A DNA stretch of 64,000 bases from Neorhizobium galegae bv. officinalis (lineage in GTDB: Bacteria > Pseudomonadota > Alphaproteobacteria > Rhizobiales > Rhizobiaceae): contig CCRI01000001.1 in the NCBI GenBank assembly GCA_000985875.1, forward strand, positions 372,001 through 436,000, in the 5' to 3' direction. Positions 45,139 through 54,254 of this stretch are shown here, piece by piece. The first letter of the stretch is position 1; each line of letters begins with the position of its first letter. The notes under the pieces are model-generated. The model made no database searches. It was not told the DNA's origin and saw only the letters and a list, made by a program, of their open reading frames with translations. A program made the translations under genes and the position numbers.

Positions 45139-45855
45139 TTATGCTGCTGCCTGTTTTGCCGGTGAGTGGCCGAGTGCAAAGTCGACTGCGGCGGTGGCGT
45201 GGACGGCGGTGGAATCGACGCCGGGGAGCGGCAGGCCGGAGGGGTCGAGGAGGAGGCAGATTTCCGTGCAGCCGAGGATGATACTATCTGCGCCTTCGGC
45301 TTTTGCCTTTTCGATCATGGCGATGGCCCGGGTTCGGGAGGTGTCGAGGACCGTGCCGGCACAGAGTTCGTTGAAGATGATGTTATGAATATCGGTGCGA
45401 TCGTCCGCGTCCGGCACCATGACATCGACGCCGAGCATCTTCATGCGCTCGGAATAGAAACCGTGCTCCATCGTGTAGCGGGTCGCGAGCAGCAGCGGGT
45501 GGTTCAGCCCTTTCGATGCCAGCGCCCTGGCTGTCTCGTCGATGACATGGATGAGCGGCACATCGACCGCGGCCTGCACTTCCGGCGCCACGAGATGCAT
45601 GGTGTTGGTGCAGATCAGCACGCATTCGGCGCCGGCCGTTTTCAGTGCGCGGGCGCTGCCTGCAAGATGCTCGGCCGCCAGATCCCAGCGGCCGGCTTTC
45701 TGCATGTCGACGATTTCGGCGAAATTGAGGGAATGGAGCAGGAGATCGGCCGACGCAAAACCACCCAGGCGTTCGCGCACCATCTCGTTGATCAGCCGAT
45801 AATACACGGCCGTGCTTTCGAAACTCATCCCGCCAATCAAGCCGATCTTGCGCAT
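45139..45855 (-). CDS. Aspartate/glutamate racemase family protein
   Basis: A 238-residue cofactor-independent racemase. MRKIGLIGGMSFESTAVYYRLINE is the typical start. The two catalytic cysteines appear in VLICTNTMH (about 81) and IILGCTEICLLL (about 192). The class interconverts L- and D-Asp or Glu, and some members act on other substrates. GGAG before the ATG at 45855 supports this start. It may be co-transcribed with the downstream MarR-GNAT gene. Confidence 0.9.
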   Translation of the reverse strand: MRKIGLIGGMSFESTAVYYRLINEMVRERLGGFASADLLLHSLNFAEIVDMQKAGRWDLAAEHLAGSARALKTAGAECVLICTNTMHLVAPEVQAAVDVPLIHVIDETARALASKGLNHPLLLATRYTMEHGFYSERMKMLGVDVMVPDADDRTDIHNIIFNELCAGTVLDTSRTRAIAMIEKAKAEGADSIILGCTEICLLLDPSGLPLPGVDSTAVHATAAVDFALGHSPAKQAAA

Positions 45856-45933
45856 TTTTTCTCCAAACGAGATGGAATTTGGTAACTCCATCTCATTATC
45901 GCGAAATTCGGAGAGCCGCAATCCGGCGAGACG

Positions 45934-46818
45934 CTAGGCGGCGAGGGCGGCCTTCTGGGTCTCGAAATAGGCGGCGAGGGTCTGCGGCTTCTGGCCGGTC
46001 AGCATCTCGTAGTCGCTCGTCACCTGCTCGAAATTGCCGGCGCGGATATTGGCATCCGCCGAGACCAGCATCGCGACGACGAAGGCGGGGAGGCCGGCGC
46101 CGGTGAGACCCTGGGTCAGCTGCTCGTCGGTGACGTCAACGACCTCAAGCGGCTTGCCGGTCGCGGCGGATGCGCGGGCGGCGATTTCCGCGGCTGTCAG
46201 GGATTCCGAGCCGGTGAGGGTCAAGATGCGGCTGCCGGCCGGTGGATTGGCAAGGGCTGCGGCTGCGGCACGGGCGCAGTCGTCGCGGCTGATCGTGGCG
46301 ATCTTGCCCGTACCCACGGACGTGTACCATTTGCCGACCTGAAGATTGTGCGGCATGCCCATCAGATAGTTGTCGTGATACCAGGCATTGCGCAGGATCG
46401 TGTAGGCGACGCCGCTTGCCTTGATGGCCTCTTCGGTGCCGAGGTGGTCCGGTGCGAACGTGATCAGCGACTTGTCCGCGTTGGGCAAGGACGTGTAGAC
46501 AACGTGTTTTACGCCGGCCTTGGCGGCGGCGGAAACGGCGTTCCTGTGCTGCGTGATGCGCTTGCCGGGTGTCGCAAGTTCGTCGGTGGAGATGATCAGT
46601 ACGCGGTCGGCGCCGGTGAATGCTTTTACGAGCCCGGCTTCGTCGTCGAAATCGGCTGCCCGGGTTTCCACACCGTTGGCGGCGAGGTCGGCGAGCTTGT
46701 TCGGATCGCGGCTGGCAGCGATGATGTCGGCGGGCGCGACCTTGGATGTCTCCAGCAGGTGACGGAGGACTGCGCGGCCCAGATGGCCGGTGGCGCCGGT
46801 GACGAGAAGTTTGGTCAT
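45934..46818 (-). CDS. NmrA/QorB-like NAD(P)H:quinone oxidoreductase
   Basis: A 294-residue atypical short-chain dehydrogenase. GATGHLGRAVL (about 8-18) binds the cofactor, and Arg in AASRDPNKL suggests NADPH. TSLPNADKSL and LRNAWYHDNYL match the QorB/NmrA-like group, which reduces quinones. The gene is divergent from an HxlR regulator with a palindrome between them, the usual arrangement for quinone- or aldehyde-responsive pairs. Confidence 0.88.
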   Translation of the reverse strand: MTKLLVTGATGHLGRAVLRHLLETSKVAPADIIAASRDPNKLADLAANGVETRAADFDDEAGLVKAFTGADRVLIISTDELATPGKRITQHRNAVSAAAKAGVKHVVYTSLPNADKSLITFAPDHLGTEEAIKASGVAYTILRNAWYHDNYLMGMPHNLQVGKWYTSVGTGKIATISRDDCARAAAAALANPPAGSRILTLTGSESLTAAEIAARASAATGKPLEVVDVTDEQLTQGLTGAGLPAFVVAMLVSADANIRAGNFEQVTSDYEMLTGQKPQTLAAYFETQKAALAA

Positions 46819-46866
46819 GAGTGTTCCTTACTGGCAATGGCCGGCTTATGGGCGCGGCGATGATTG

Positions 46867-46896
46867 TTGGTCTCAAAAAGAGACTAGCACTAGAAT
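46867..46896 (+). promoter_or_regulatory. hxlR promoter with GTCTC-AAAAA-GAGAC operator
   Basis: TTGGTC (46867-46872), an 18-bp spacer and TAGAAT (46891-46896) form a promoter. A perfect 5+5 bp inverted repeat (46870-46884) lies across the -35 and spacer, a good place for HxlR binding that could control both divergent genes. Confidence 0.5.
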
Positions 46897-46964
46897 AAGA
46901 ATTGACTTCGATCTGTAAAGGAGGCAGTTTCGAGGGAGATCGTTACTTTAAGGGAACCAACTCC

Positions 46965-47375
46965 ATGGCGCTCAATGCAAGCCGCAAGCCGGTCCTGGAC
47001 GGCGAGGAATGCGACGTGTCCGGGTGGGACATGGATAACTGCCCGGTCCGGGACGTTCTCGACCGGATCGCCGGCAAATGGTCGGCGCTGCTTCTCGGGG
47101 CCTTGGCGCGCCAGCCCTACCGCTTCGGCGAGCTTCGCCGGCTGGTGCCGGATATTTCGCAGCGGATGCTGACTCAGACGCTGCGCGACCTGCAGCGCGA
47201 CGGTTATATCGAACGCGAGGTGTTTCCGACCAAGCCGCCGAGCGTCGAATACCGGATGACCGATCTCGGCCGCTCGCTCTTCGAGCCGCTTTCCAAGGTG
47301 ATTCTATGGGCGGAAGCCAATCATCCGTCCGTCAAGGCCGCGCGCGTGAAATACGACGAGAGCGAATTGGCTTGA
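46965..47375 (+). CDS. HxlR family transcriptional regulator
   Basis: A 136-residue winged-helix protein. The signature CPVRDVLDRIAGKWSALLLGAL (about 26-47) holds the redox-sensing cysteine common to quinone-responsive HxlR/QorR proteins. Next come PYRFGELRRLVPDISQRMLTQTLRDL (recognition helix) and the wing DGYIEREVFPTKPPSVEYRMT. It is expected to repress the divergent oxidoreductase gene until an electrophile modifies the cysteine. The ATG at 46965 follows TAAGGGA; an earlier in-frame start would lengthen the N-terminus by 21 residues. Confidence 0.92.
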   Translation: MALNASRKPVLDGEECDVSGWDMDNCPVRDVLDRIAGKWSALLLGALARQPYRFGELRRLVPDISQRMLTQTLRDLQRDGYIEREVFPTKPPSVEYRMTDLGRSLFEPLSKVILWAEANHPSVKAARVKYDESELA

Positions 47376-47629
47376 TGTGAAAGGGGTTCCGGTATGGCGC
47401 CCGGATTTCTCCGACAAGGCCCGGCCAAAACCAAACCTGACCGCGGTCCGCCCTCCCGGCATCCCATAAAGCGGCCGCATCTCTTCCAATGCCGCCATTC
47501 CAAGGATCTGGTCAAATTCCCCCAGGCTGTCGGGCCACATTTTTGTTTCGGCCAGACATAAGGCGTTTATCGCACTTCAATCATCTTGCTGTTATGAAGC
47601 GGCAAAATGCCTGAGAAGGAGAAACCCTT

Positions 47630-48991
47630 ATGAGCCGTTCCTGCCTTGCCGTCATCCTCGCCGCCGGCGACAGCACGCGCATGAAATCGTCCATGTCGAA
47701 AGTGCTGCATCCGATCGCCAGCCGGCCGATGATTGCACATGTCATGGCGGCGGTGGCATCGACCGGCGTGACCGAGGCGGCTCTGGTGGTCGGCCGCGAT
47801 GCGGACGGGGTTGCCAAGGCCGGCGCGGTCGAGGGTGTTACGGTCGAGGCCTTCCTGCAGACCGAGCGTCGCGGCACAGGCCATGCGGTCCTCACGGCGA
47901 AACAGGCCATCGCCCGCGGTTACGACGACATCCTGGTCGCCTATGGCGACGTGCCCCTGGTCACCTCGGCTTCCTTCGCCGAGGCGCGGGAAAAGCTGGC
48001 CGCCGGAGCCGATGTCGTGGTGATCGGTTTTCATACGGACAAGCCGACCGGTTACGGCCGCCTGTTGGTCGAAAATGGCGAGCTGATCGCCATCCGCGAA
48101 GAGAAGGATGCGACGGACGAAGAGCGCAAGGTCACCTGGTGCAATAGCGGGCTGATGGCGATCAACGGACAAAAGGCGCTGTCGCTTCTGGAGGGCATCA
48201 CCAATCAGAATGCGAAGGGTGAATATTACCTGACCGATCTCGTCGAGATCGCCCGTGCTGCCGGCGGCAAGGTCGTGGCGGTCGATGCGCCGGAAACGGA
48301 AGTTGCGGGCTGCAACAACCGGGCCGAGCTGGCCATGCTCGAAAAACTCTGGCAGGAACGCCGGCGCCATGAGCTGATGATCTCGGGCGTCAGCATGATC
48401 GCGCCGGAAACCGTCTTCCTGTCCTATGATACGGAGATCGGCCAGGACGCGCTGATCGAGCCGAACGTCGTTTTCGGCCCGGGCGTCAGGATCGACAGCG
48501 GAGCGGTGATCCACGCCTTTTCCCATATTGAAGGTGCGCATGTGAGCGGCGGCGCGACCGTCGGGCCTTTCGCGCGGCTTCGCCCCGGCGCCGATCTTTC
48601 CGCAGGCTCCAAGGTCGGCAATTTCTGCGAGGTCAAGAATGCCAGGATCGACGAGGGCGCCAAGGTCAACCACCTGACCTATATCGGCGACGCATTCGTT
48701 GGTGCCCATTCCAATATCGGCGCCGGCACGATCACCTGCAACTACGACGGCGTCAACAAGCACGAGACGCGGATCGGCGCCAATGCCTTTGTCGGATCGA
48801 ACTCGTCGCTCGTCGCACCCGTCTCGATCGGTGATGGCGCCTATGTCGCCTCGGGCAGCGTCATTACCGAAAATGTCCCGGCCGACGCGCTGGCGCTTGG
48901 CCGTGCCCGCCAGGAGGTGAAGCCGGAGCGCGCGAAAATCCTTCGCGAGCGGGCGCTGGCGCTCAAGGCCGCCCGGAAGGCGCAGAAGTAA
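47630..48991 (+). CDS. glmU: Bifunctional GlcN-1-phosphate acetyltransferase/UDP-GlcNAc pyrophosphorylase
   Basis: A 453-residue cytoplasmic enzyme for the last two steps to UDP-GlcNAc, the precursor of peptidoglycan and lipid A. The N-terminal nucleotidyltransferase domain has [20 protein letters not shown] (about 10-29) and AYGDVPLVT. The C-terminal left-handed beta-helix shows hexapeptide repeats ([23 protein letters not shown]) and the catalytic region [21 protein letters not shown] start with GAGAAGGAG upstream is clear. glmS follows. Confidence 0.97.
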   Translation: MSRSCLAVILAAGDSTRMKSSMSKVLHPIASRPMIAHVMAAVASTGVTEAALVVGRDADGVAKAGAVEGVTVEAFLQTERRGTGHAVLTAKQAIARGYDDILVAYGDVPLVTSASFAEAREKLAAGADVVVIGFHTDKPTGYGRLLVENGELIAIREEKDATDEERKVTWCNSGLMAINGQKALSLLEGITNQNAKGEYYLTDLVEIARAAGGKVVAVDAPETEVAGCNNRAELAMLEKLWQERRRHELMISGVSMIAPETVFLSYDTEIGQDALIEPNVVFGPGVRIDSGAVIHAFSHIEGAHVSGGATVGPFARLRPGADLSAGSKVGNFCEVKNARIDEGAKVNHLTYIGDAFVGAHSNIGAGTITCNYDGVNKHETRIGANAFVGSNSSLVAPVSIGDGAYVASGSVITENVPADALALGRARQEVKPERAKILRERALALKAARKAQK

Positions 48992-49111
48992 CGCGGCTAT
49001 TAACGTTTGCGCGTTACTTTCCGACATCGAAAGTGACCGGCGGGCCGATTGCGCAAAACCAGCAATCGGCTAGGAGTTCGCGCGGGTTCCATGAAGCGGA
49101 GAGGGTCGTTC

Positions 49112-50938
49112 ATGTGCGGAATTGTCGGGATCGTCGGAAATTCGCCGGTGGCGGCGCGTCTGGTCGATGCGTTGCGAAGGCTCGAATACCGCGGTTATGA
49201 TTCCGCTGGCGTCGCGACCGTCCACGAGGGCCGGATGGATCGCCGCCGTGCCGAAGGCAAGCTCTTCAATCTCGAAAAGAAGCTCGACGCTGAGCCGCTG
49301 CCCGGCACGATCGGCATCGCCCACACCCGTTGGGCGACCCATGGCGTTCCGAACGAGACCAATGCCCATCCGCATTTCGTCGATGGCGTCGCCGTCGTCC
49401 ATAACGGCATCATCGAGAACTTCTCCGAGCTGAAGGACGAATTGCTGGCCGAAGGGGCAGTCTTCGAAAGCCAGACCGACACGGAAGTCGTGGCACACCT
49501 GCTTGCCAAATACACTCGCCAGGGCCTCGACCATCGCGCCGCCATGCTGGCGACGCTGAACCGCGTTGCCGGCGCCTATGCGCTGGTGGTGATGTTCGAG
49601 GACGACCCGGGCACGATCATGGCCGCCCGTTTCGGACCGCCGCTGGCGATCGGCCATGGCCGCGGTGAAATGTTCCTGGGATCGGATGCGATCGCGCTGT
49701 CGCCGTTCACCAACGAGATCACCTATCTGGTCGATGGCGACTGCGCCGTCATGACCCACAAGGGTGCCGAGATCATCGACTACGACGGCAAGCCGGTGAC
49801 GCGGCAGAGCCAGATTTCCCAGGCTTCGGCCTTCATGGTCGACAAGGGCAACCATCGCCATTTCATGGAGAAGGAGATCTACGAGCAGCCGGAGATCATC
49901 TCCCATGCGCTCAGCCACTATATCGATTTCGCCGCCCATACGGTGAAGGCGAACGATACGGCGATCGACTTCGGCAAGGTGACGGGCCTGGCGATTGCCG
50001 CCTGCGGCACAGCCTATCTCTCCGGCCTGATCGGCAAATACTGGTTCGAGCGTTACGCCCGCCTGCCGGTCGAGATCGATGTCGCCTCCGAATTCCGCTA
50101 CCGCGAGCTGCCGCTGTCGCCGTCCCAGGCGGCGCTGTTCATTTCCCAATCGGGCGAAACCGCCGATACGCTCGCTTCGCTGCGGTACTGCAAGGACAAC
50201 GGCCTCAAAATCGGCGCGGTGGTCAACGTCAAGGAATCGACCATCGCCCGCGAAGCGGACGCGATCTTCCCGATCCTCGCCGGCCCGGAAATCGGCGTCG
50301 CCTCCACCAAGGCCTTTACCTGCCAGCTTGCGGTCCTCGCCGCGCTTGCGATCGGCGCCGGCCGTGCCCGCGGCACGGTGACGGCGGGCGACGAGAAGGA
50401 GATGGTAAGGCACCTCGCCGAAATGCCGCGGATCATGAGCCGGGTGTTGAACGACATCCAGCCGCAGATCGAATCGCTGTCGCGCGAGCTGTCCCGCTTT
50501 AAGGACGTGCTCTATCTCGGCCGCGGCACCAGTTTTCCGCTTGCCATGGAAGGCGCGCTGAAGCTCAAGGAAATCTCCTATATCCACGCGGAAGGTTACG
50601 CCGCCGGTGAATTGAAGCATGGGCCGATCGCGCTGATCGACGAGCACATGCCGGTGATCGTCATTGCGCCGCATGACCGCTTCTTCGAAAAGACCGTCTC
50701 CAACATGCAGGAAGTGGCCGCGCGTGGCGGCAAGATCATCTTCATCACCGACGAGAAGGGTGCGGCGGCGTCCAAGCTTCCCACCATGGCGACGATCGCA
50801 TTGCCGAATGTCGACGAGATCATCGCGCCGATGATCTTCTCGCTGCCGATCCAGCTTCTTGCCTATCATACGGCGGTGTTCATGGGGACCGACGTCGATC
50901 AGCCGCGCAATCTGGCGAAATCCGTCACGGTGGAGTGA
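49112..50938 (+). CDS. glmS: Glutamine-fructose-6-phosphate aminotransferase
   Basis: A 608-residue enzyme committing fructose-6-phosphate to amino sugars. Cys1 of the mature protein (MCGIVGIVG) is the glutaminase nucleophile; RRLEYRGYDSAGVA, GIAHTRWATHG and HNGIIENF complete that domain (about 1-240). Two SIS domains follow, with CGTAYLSGLIGKYW, FISQSGETADTLASLR and EGALKLKEISYIHAEGY. The C-terminal ...KSVTVE is the family end. The ATG at 49112 is fixed by the need for Cys at position 2. It lies 120 bp after glmU. Confidence 0.97.
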   Translation: MCGIVGIVGNSPVAARLVDALRRLEYRGYDSAGVATVHEGRMDRRRAEGKLFNLEKKLDAEPLPGTIGIAHTRWATHGVPNETNAHPHFVDGVAVVHNGIIENFSELKDELLAEGAVFESQTDTEVVAHLLAKYTRQGLDHRAAMLATLNRVAGAYALVVMFEDDPGTIMAARFGPPLAIGHGRGEMFLGSDAIALSPFTNEITYLVDGDCAVMTHKGAEIIDYDGKPVTRQSQISQASAFMVDKGNHRHFMEKEIYEQPEIISHALSHYIDFAAHTVKANDTAIDFGKVTGLAIAACGTAYLSGLIGKYWFERYARLPVEIDVASEFRYRELPLSPSQAALFISQSGETADTLASLRYCKDNGLKIGAVVNVKESTIAREADAIFPILAGPEIGVASTKAFTCQLAVLAALAIGAGRARGTVTAGDEKEMVRHLAEMPRIMSRVLNDIQPQIESLSRELSRFKDVLYLGRGTSFPLAMEGALKLKEISYIHAEGYAAGELKHGPIALIDEHMPVIVIAPHDRFFEKTVSNMQEVAARGGKIIFITDEKGAAASKLPTMATIALPNVDEIIAPMIFSLPIQLLAYHTAVFMGTDVDQPRNLAKSVTVE

Positions 50939-51029
50939 TATCCACCGGCTTTTCCTTGCATCGCAACATCGCATCCGGCATTGTCGCATCAATGATTGCG
51001 GCAATGCTTAAAGTATGCAGGGAAACCGA

Positions 51030-51725
51030 ATGAGCGACAGTCCAGAGCGAATATCGCTGGCCGGCCGTCTCAGGAACAACTTCCTAACCGGCCTGATCAT
51101 CTGCGCGCCGCTTGCCATCACCATCTGGCTCACCTTCACCTTCATCGACTGGGCGGATAGCTGGGTCACGCCCTACATTCCGCAGCGCTACGATCCCCAA
51201 TATTACTTCAACATCACCATTCCCGGCACCGGCCTGCTGATCGCGGTGGTGTTCATCACCATCATCGGCTTTCTCGGCAAGAACCTGATCGGCCGCTCGA
51301 TCGTCAAGTTCGGCGAGTCGATCCTGCACCGCATGCCGCTGATCCGCAGCATTTATAAGAGCATCAAACAGATCTTCGAAACGGTGCTGAAGGAACAGTC
51401 GACCTCCTTCAAGAAATGCGGGTTGATCGAGTTTCCGAGCCCCGGAATGTGGGCGCTGGTCTTCATTTCCGGCGACGCCCAAGGCGAGATCGCCGCGAAG
51501 CTCAATGCGGATGGCGATGAAATGGTCGGCGTCTTCCTGCCGCCGACGCCGGTTCCGACCGCCGGTTTCCTGATGTTCGTTCCGAAGAGCAAGATCGTCA
51601 TGCTCGACATGACACCGGAAGAAGGTGCCAAGCTGCTGATATCGGGCGGGTTGATCGCACCGGACTACAAGCCCGTTCCCGGCGCGCCGACCGCCATCCT
51701 GCCGGCTCCTAAAATGCAGGCTTGA
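51030..51725 (+). CDS. DUF502 family membrane protein
   Basis: A 231-residue inner-membrane protein with two N-terminal membrane helices (about 20-42 and 66-90). The conserved RSIYKSIKQIFETVL (about 107-121) follows, then a soluble beta-rich domain with FPSPGMWALVFISG and the family motif VFLPPTPVPTAGFLMFVP. Function is unknown. The ATG at 51030 follows AGGGA; the in-frame ATG at 51015 is an alternative. It converges on recG with a 3-bp gap. Confidence 0.88.
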   Translation: MSDSPERISLAGRLRNNFLTGLIICAPLAITIWLTFTFIDWADSWVTPYIPQRYDPQYYFNITIPGTGLLIAVVFITIIGFLGKNLIGRSIVKFGESILHRMPLIRSIYKSIKQIFETVLKEQSTSFKKCGLIEFPSPGMWALVFISGDAQGEIAAKLNADGDEMVGVFLPPTPVPTAGFLMFVPKSKIVMLDMTPEEGAKLLISGGLIAPDYKPVPGAPTAILPAPKMQA

Positions 51726-51728
51726 GAC

Positions 51729-53834
51729 CTACCCGGCTCTCAGGAACCGGATCGCCTCGTCGCGGCGGTGCAGATAAAGCAGCACGCGCATGTTCTGGCC
51801 GCGTTCGCTGGTGAGTTCCGGATCCCGCTCCAGGAGATAGGCCGCATCCTTGCGGGCAATTTCCAGCAGGTCCGCGTGTGCTTCCAGGCTGGCGATCCGG
51901 AAACCAGGCGTGCCGGATTGGCGGGTGCCGAGCAATTCGCCTTCACCGCGCAATTTCAGATCCTCTTCGGCGATCAGAAAACCGTCCTCACTGTCACGCA
52001 GGATCGAAAGCCGCGCCCGGCCTGTTTCGCTGAGCGGCCCCTTGTAGAGCAGGATGCAGGTCGACGCCTCGTCGCCGCGCCCGACGCGGCCGCGCAGCTG
52101 ATGCAGCTGGGCGAGCCCGAATCGCTCCGCATGCTCGATCACCATGATCGTCGCATCCGGCACGTCGACGCCCACTTCAACGACGGTGGTCGCGACCAGC
52201 AGCCGGATCTCGCCGGCCTTGAAGGCGCCCATCACCGCGTCCTTCTCAGGCCCGCTCATGCGGCCATGGATCAGGCCGACATCGCGGCCGAGTTCCTTGG
52301 CGAGCACCGCATAACGCTCCTCCGCCGACATCAGGTCGGAGACATCCGATTCTTCGACGAGCGGGCAGATCCAGTAGGCTTTTTTTCCTTCGCCGATCGC
52401 GCCCCTGAGCCGGGCAACGATATCGCCGATCCGCTCGGTGGGGATGGTGACGGTCTGGATCGGCTTGCGGCCTGCCGGTTTCTCGGTGAGCTTTGAGACG
52501 TCCATGTCGCCAAACGCAGCGAGAACCAGCGTGCGGGGAATGGGCGTCGCCGTCATTACCAGCATATGAGGGGAAATGCCCTTGGCCGTCAGCCGCAGGC
52601 GCTGGTGCACGCCGAACCGGTGCTGCTCGTCCACGACCGCAAGCATCAAATTGTGATAGTTGATCGCATCTTGAAAGAGTGCGTGCGTGCCGATGATGAT
52701 CTGCGCTTCGCCCGAGGCGATCCGCTCGATGATCTGGTCGCGCTCGCGTCCCTTGGTGCGGCCGGTCAGCACTTCGACCGTCACGCCTGCAGCACCGGCG
52801 AGCTTCGAGATCGTCGCAAAATGCTGGCGGGCGAGGATTTCGGTCGGCGCCATCAGCACCGCCTGGCCGCCGGCCTCGACGGCGGCGGACATGGCGAGCA
52901 GCGCCACCAGCGTCTTGCCGGCGCCCACGTCACCCTGCAGCAGCCGCAGCATGCGGTCCTCGGCGGCCATGTCCCTGATGATGTCGTCGATCGCCGCTTT
53001 CTGGCTCGGCGTCAGCGAGAAGGGCAGGCCGGCGATGATCCTTGCGGCAAGATCGCCCTTCACCCGGATCGGCTGGCCCGGGACCTTGCGCACCTTCTGG
53101 CGCACCAGCGACAGAGACACTTGGCCGGCGAGGAACTCGTCATAGGCGAGCCGGCGGCGGGCAGGGGCCTGCGGATCGATATCCGCCGCGTCGCGCGGAT
53201 CGTGCAGCCCGCGAAAGGCCTCTGCCACCGAGGGAAACCCCTGGCGCGAGGCCAGCGCAGCATCCGCCCATTCCGGCAGGTCCGGCATGCGCGCGACGGC
53301 ACCGTCGATTGCCTTGCGCAGCACTTTCGGCGTCAGGCCGGCTGTCATCGGATAGACCGGCTCGACCAGCGGCAGGTTCTCGGCTTCCGAGGATTTCACG
53401 ATGAAATCCGGATGCACCATCGAGGGGCGACCGTTGAACCAGTCGACCTTGCCGCTGACCATGACCATCTCGTCGATCGGCAGCGATTTTTCCAGCCAGT
53501 TGCCCTTGGCGCGGAAGAAGGTGAGCGCCAGTTCACCGGTGTCGTCATGCAGGAAGACGCGATAGGGCATATTGGATTTGCCGTGTGGCGGCGGCTGATG
53601 CCGGTCGACCCGGCCTTCGATCGTGACAATGGCGCCCTGTGGCGACAGCGCGATGCCAGGCCGGTTGCGGCGGTCGATCAGCGAGGAGGGGGCGTGGAAA
53701 AGCAGGTCGACCACGCGGCAGTCGTCCGGATCGTCACGGCCGGTGACGCGGGCAATCAATTCGGCGAGCTTCGGCCCGACACCGGCAAGCGAGGCGACGG
53801 GCGAGAACAGCGGATCGAGTATGGCGGGACGCAT
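51729..53834 (-). CDS. recG: ATP-dependent DNA helicase RecG
   Basis: A 701-residue branched-DNA helicase that remodels stalled forks and Holliday junctions. An N-terminal wedge/OB domain (about 60-150) begins after LFSPVASLAGVGPKLAELI. Walker A LLQGDVGAGKTLVAL, DEQHRFG (motif II), MTATPIPRTL (III), and the C-terminal ATTVVEVGVDVPDA and QLHQLRGRVGRG follow. The ATG at 53834 matches the usual rhizobial length. sdhE and mfd are divergent, a common rhizobial neighbourhood. Confidence 0.96.
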   Translation of the reverse strand: MRPAILDPLFSPVASLAGVGPKLAELIARVTGRDDPDDCRVVDLLFHAPSSLIDRRNRPGIALSPQGAIVTIEGRVDRHQPPPHGKSNMPYRVFLHDDTGELALTFFRAKGNWLEKSLPIDEMVMVSGKVDWFNGRPSMVHPDFIVKSSEAENLPLVEPVYPMTAGLTPKVLRKAIDGAVARMPDLPEWADAALASRQGFPSVAEAFRGLHDPRDAADIDPQAPARRRLAYDEFLAGQVSLSLVRQKVRKVPGQPIRVKGDLAARIIAGLPFSLTPSQKAAIDDIIRDMAAEDRMLRLLQGDVGAGKTLVALLAMSAAVEAGGQAVLMAPTEILARQHFATISKLAGAAGVTVEVLTGRTKGRERDQIIERIASGEAQIIIGTHALFQDAINYHNLMLAVVDEQHRFGVHQRLRLTAKGISPHMLVMTATPIPRTLVLAAFGDMDVSKLTEKPAGRKPIQTVTIPTERIGDIVARLRGAIGEGKKAYWICPLVEESDVSDLMSAEERYAVLAKELGRDVGLIHGRMSGPEKDAVMGAFKAGEIRLLVATTVVEVGVDVPDATIMVIEHAERFGLAQLHQLRGRVGRGDEASTCILLYKGPLSETGRARLSILRDSEDGFLIAEEDLKLRGEGELLGTRQSGTPGFRIASLEAHADLLEIARKDAAYLLERDPELTSERGQNMRVLLYLHRRDEAIRFLRAG

Positions 53835-53924
53835 GGCGCGCAAAATGCGATGGATTTTGCCCATTTGGCAAGGTGACGAGGGCGGAAAAGCGTCCTATAT
53901 GAACGGCAAAACAAGGACACGGCC

Positions 53925-54254
53925 ATGACAGGACTATCCCGCACCAGCGCGGATCTCGACCCGCGCCGCAGGCGCATCCTCTATCGCTGCTGGCATCGCG
54001 GCATCCGGGAGATGGACCTGGTTCTCGGGAGTTTTGCGGAAGCCGAGATCGGCAAGCTCGCAGAAGCCGAACTCGACGAATTCGAGGCGATCATGGGCGA
54101 GGACGATCATGACCTTCATGCCTGGATCACCGGTGCTCAAACTCTGCCCGAGCATATGAAGACGCCGCTTTTTGCGCGCGTCGCCGCCTATACGCCGGAT
54201 TTCGATCCCGTCACCAAAGCCTCCCTGGAGCTAAGGCTCGGACACAAGATATGA
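53925..54254 (+). CDS. sdhE: Succinate dehydrogenase assembly factor 2 (SdhE/Sdh5)
   Basis: A 109-residue helical protein that helps attach FAD covalently to SdhA. The essential RGxxE motif is present in HRGIREMDLVLGSF (about 28-41), followed by FEAIMGEDDHDLHAWITG, which matches the family. AAGGAC precedes the ATG. The stop overlaps the mfd start (ATGA), an odd functional pairing that is conserved in rhizobia. Confidence 0.94.
   Translation: MTGLSRTSADLDPRRRRILYRCWHRGIREMDLVLGSFAEAEIGKLAEAELDEFEAIMGEDDHDLHAWITGAQTLPEHMKTPLFARVAAYTPDFDPVTKASLELRLGHKI

Noticed and set aside
47304..47540. 78-codon minus-strand ORF between hxlR and glmU
   Set aside because: It overlaps the hxlR 3' end, has no ribosome-binding site and no family resemblance.
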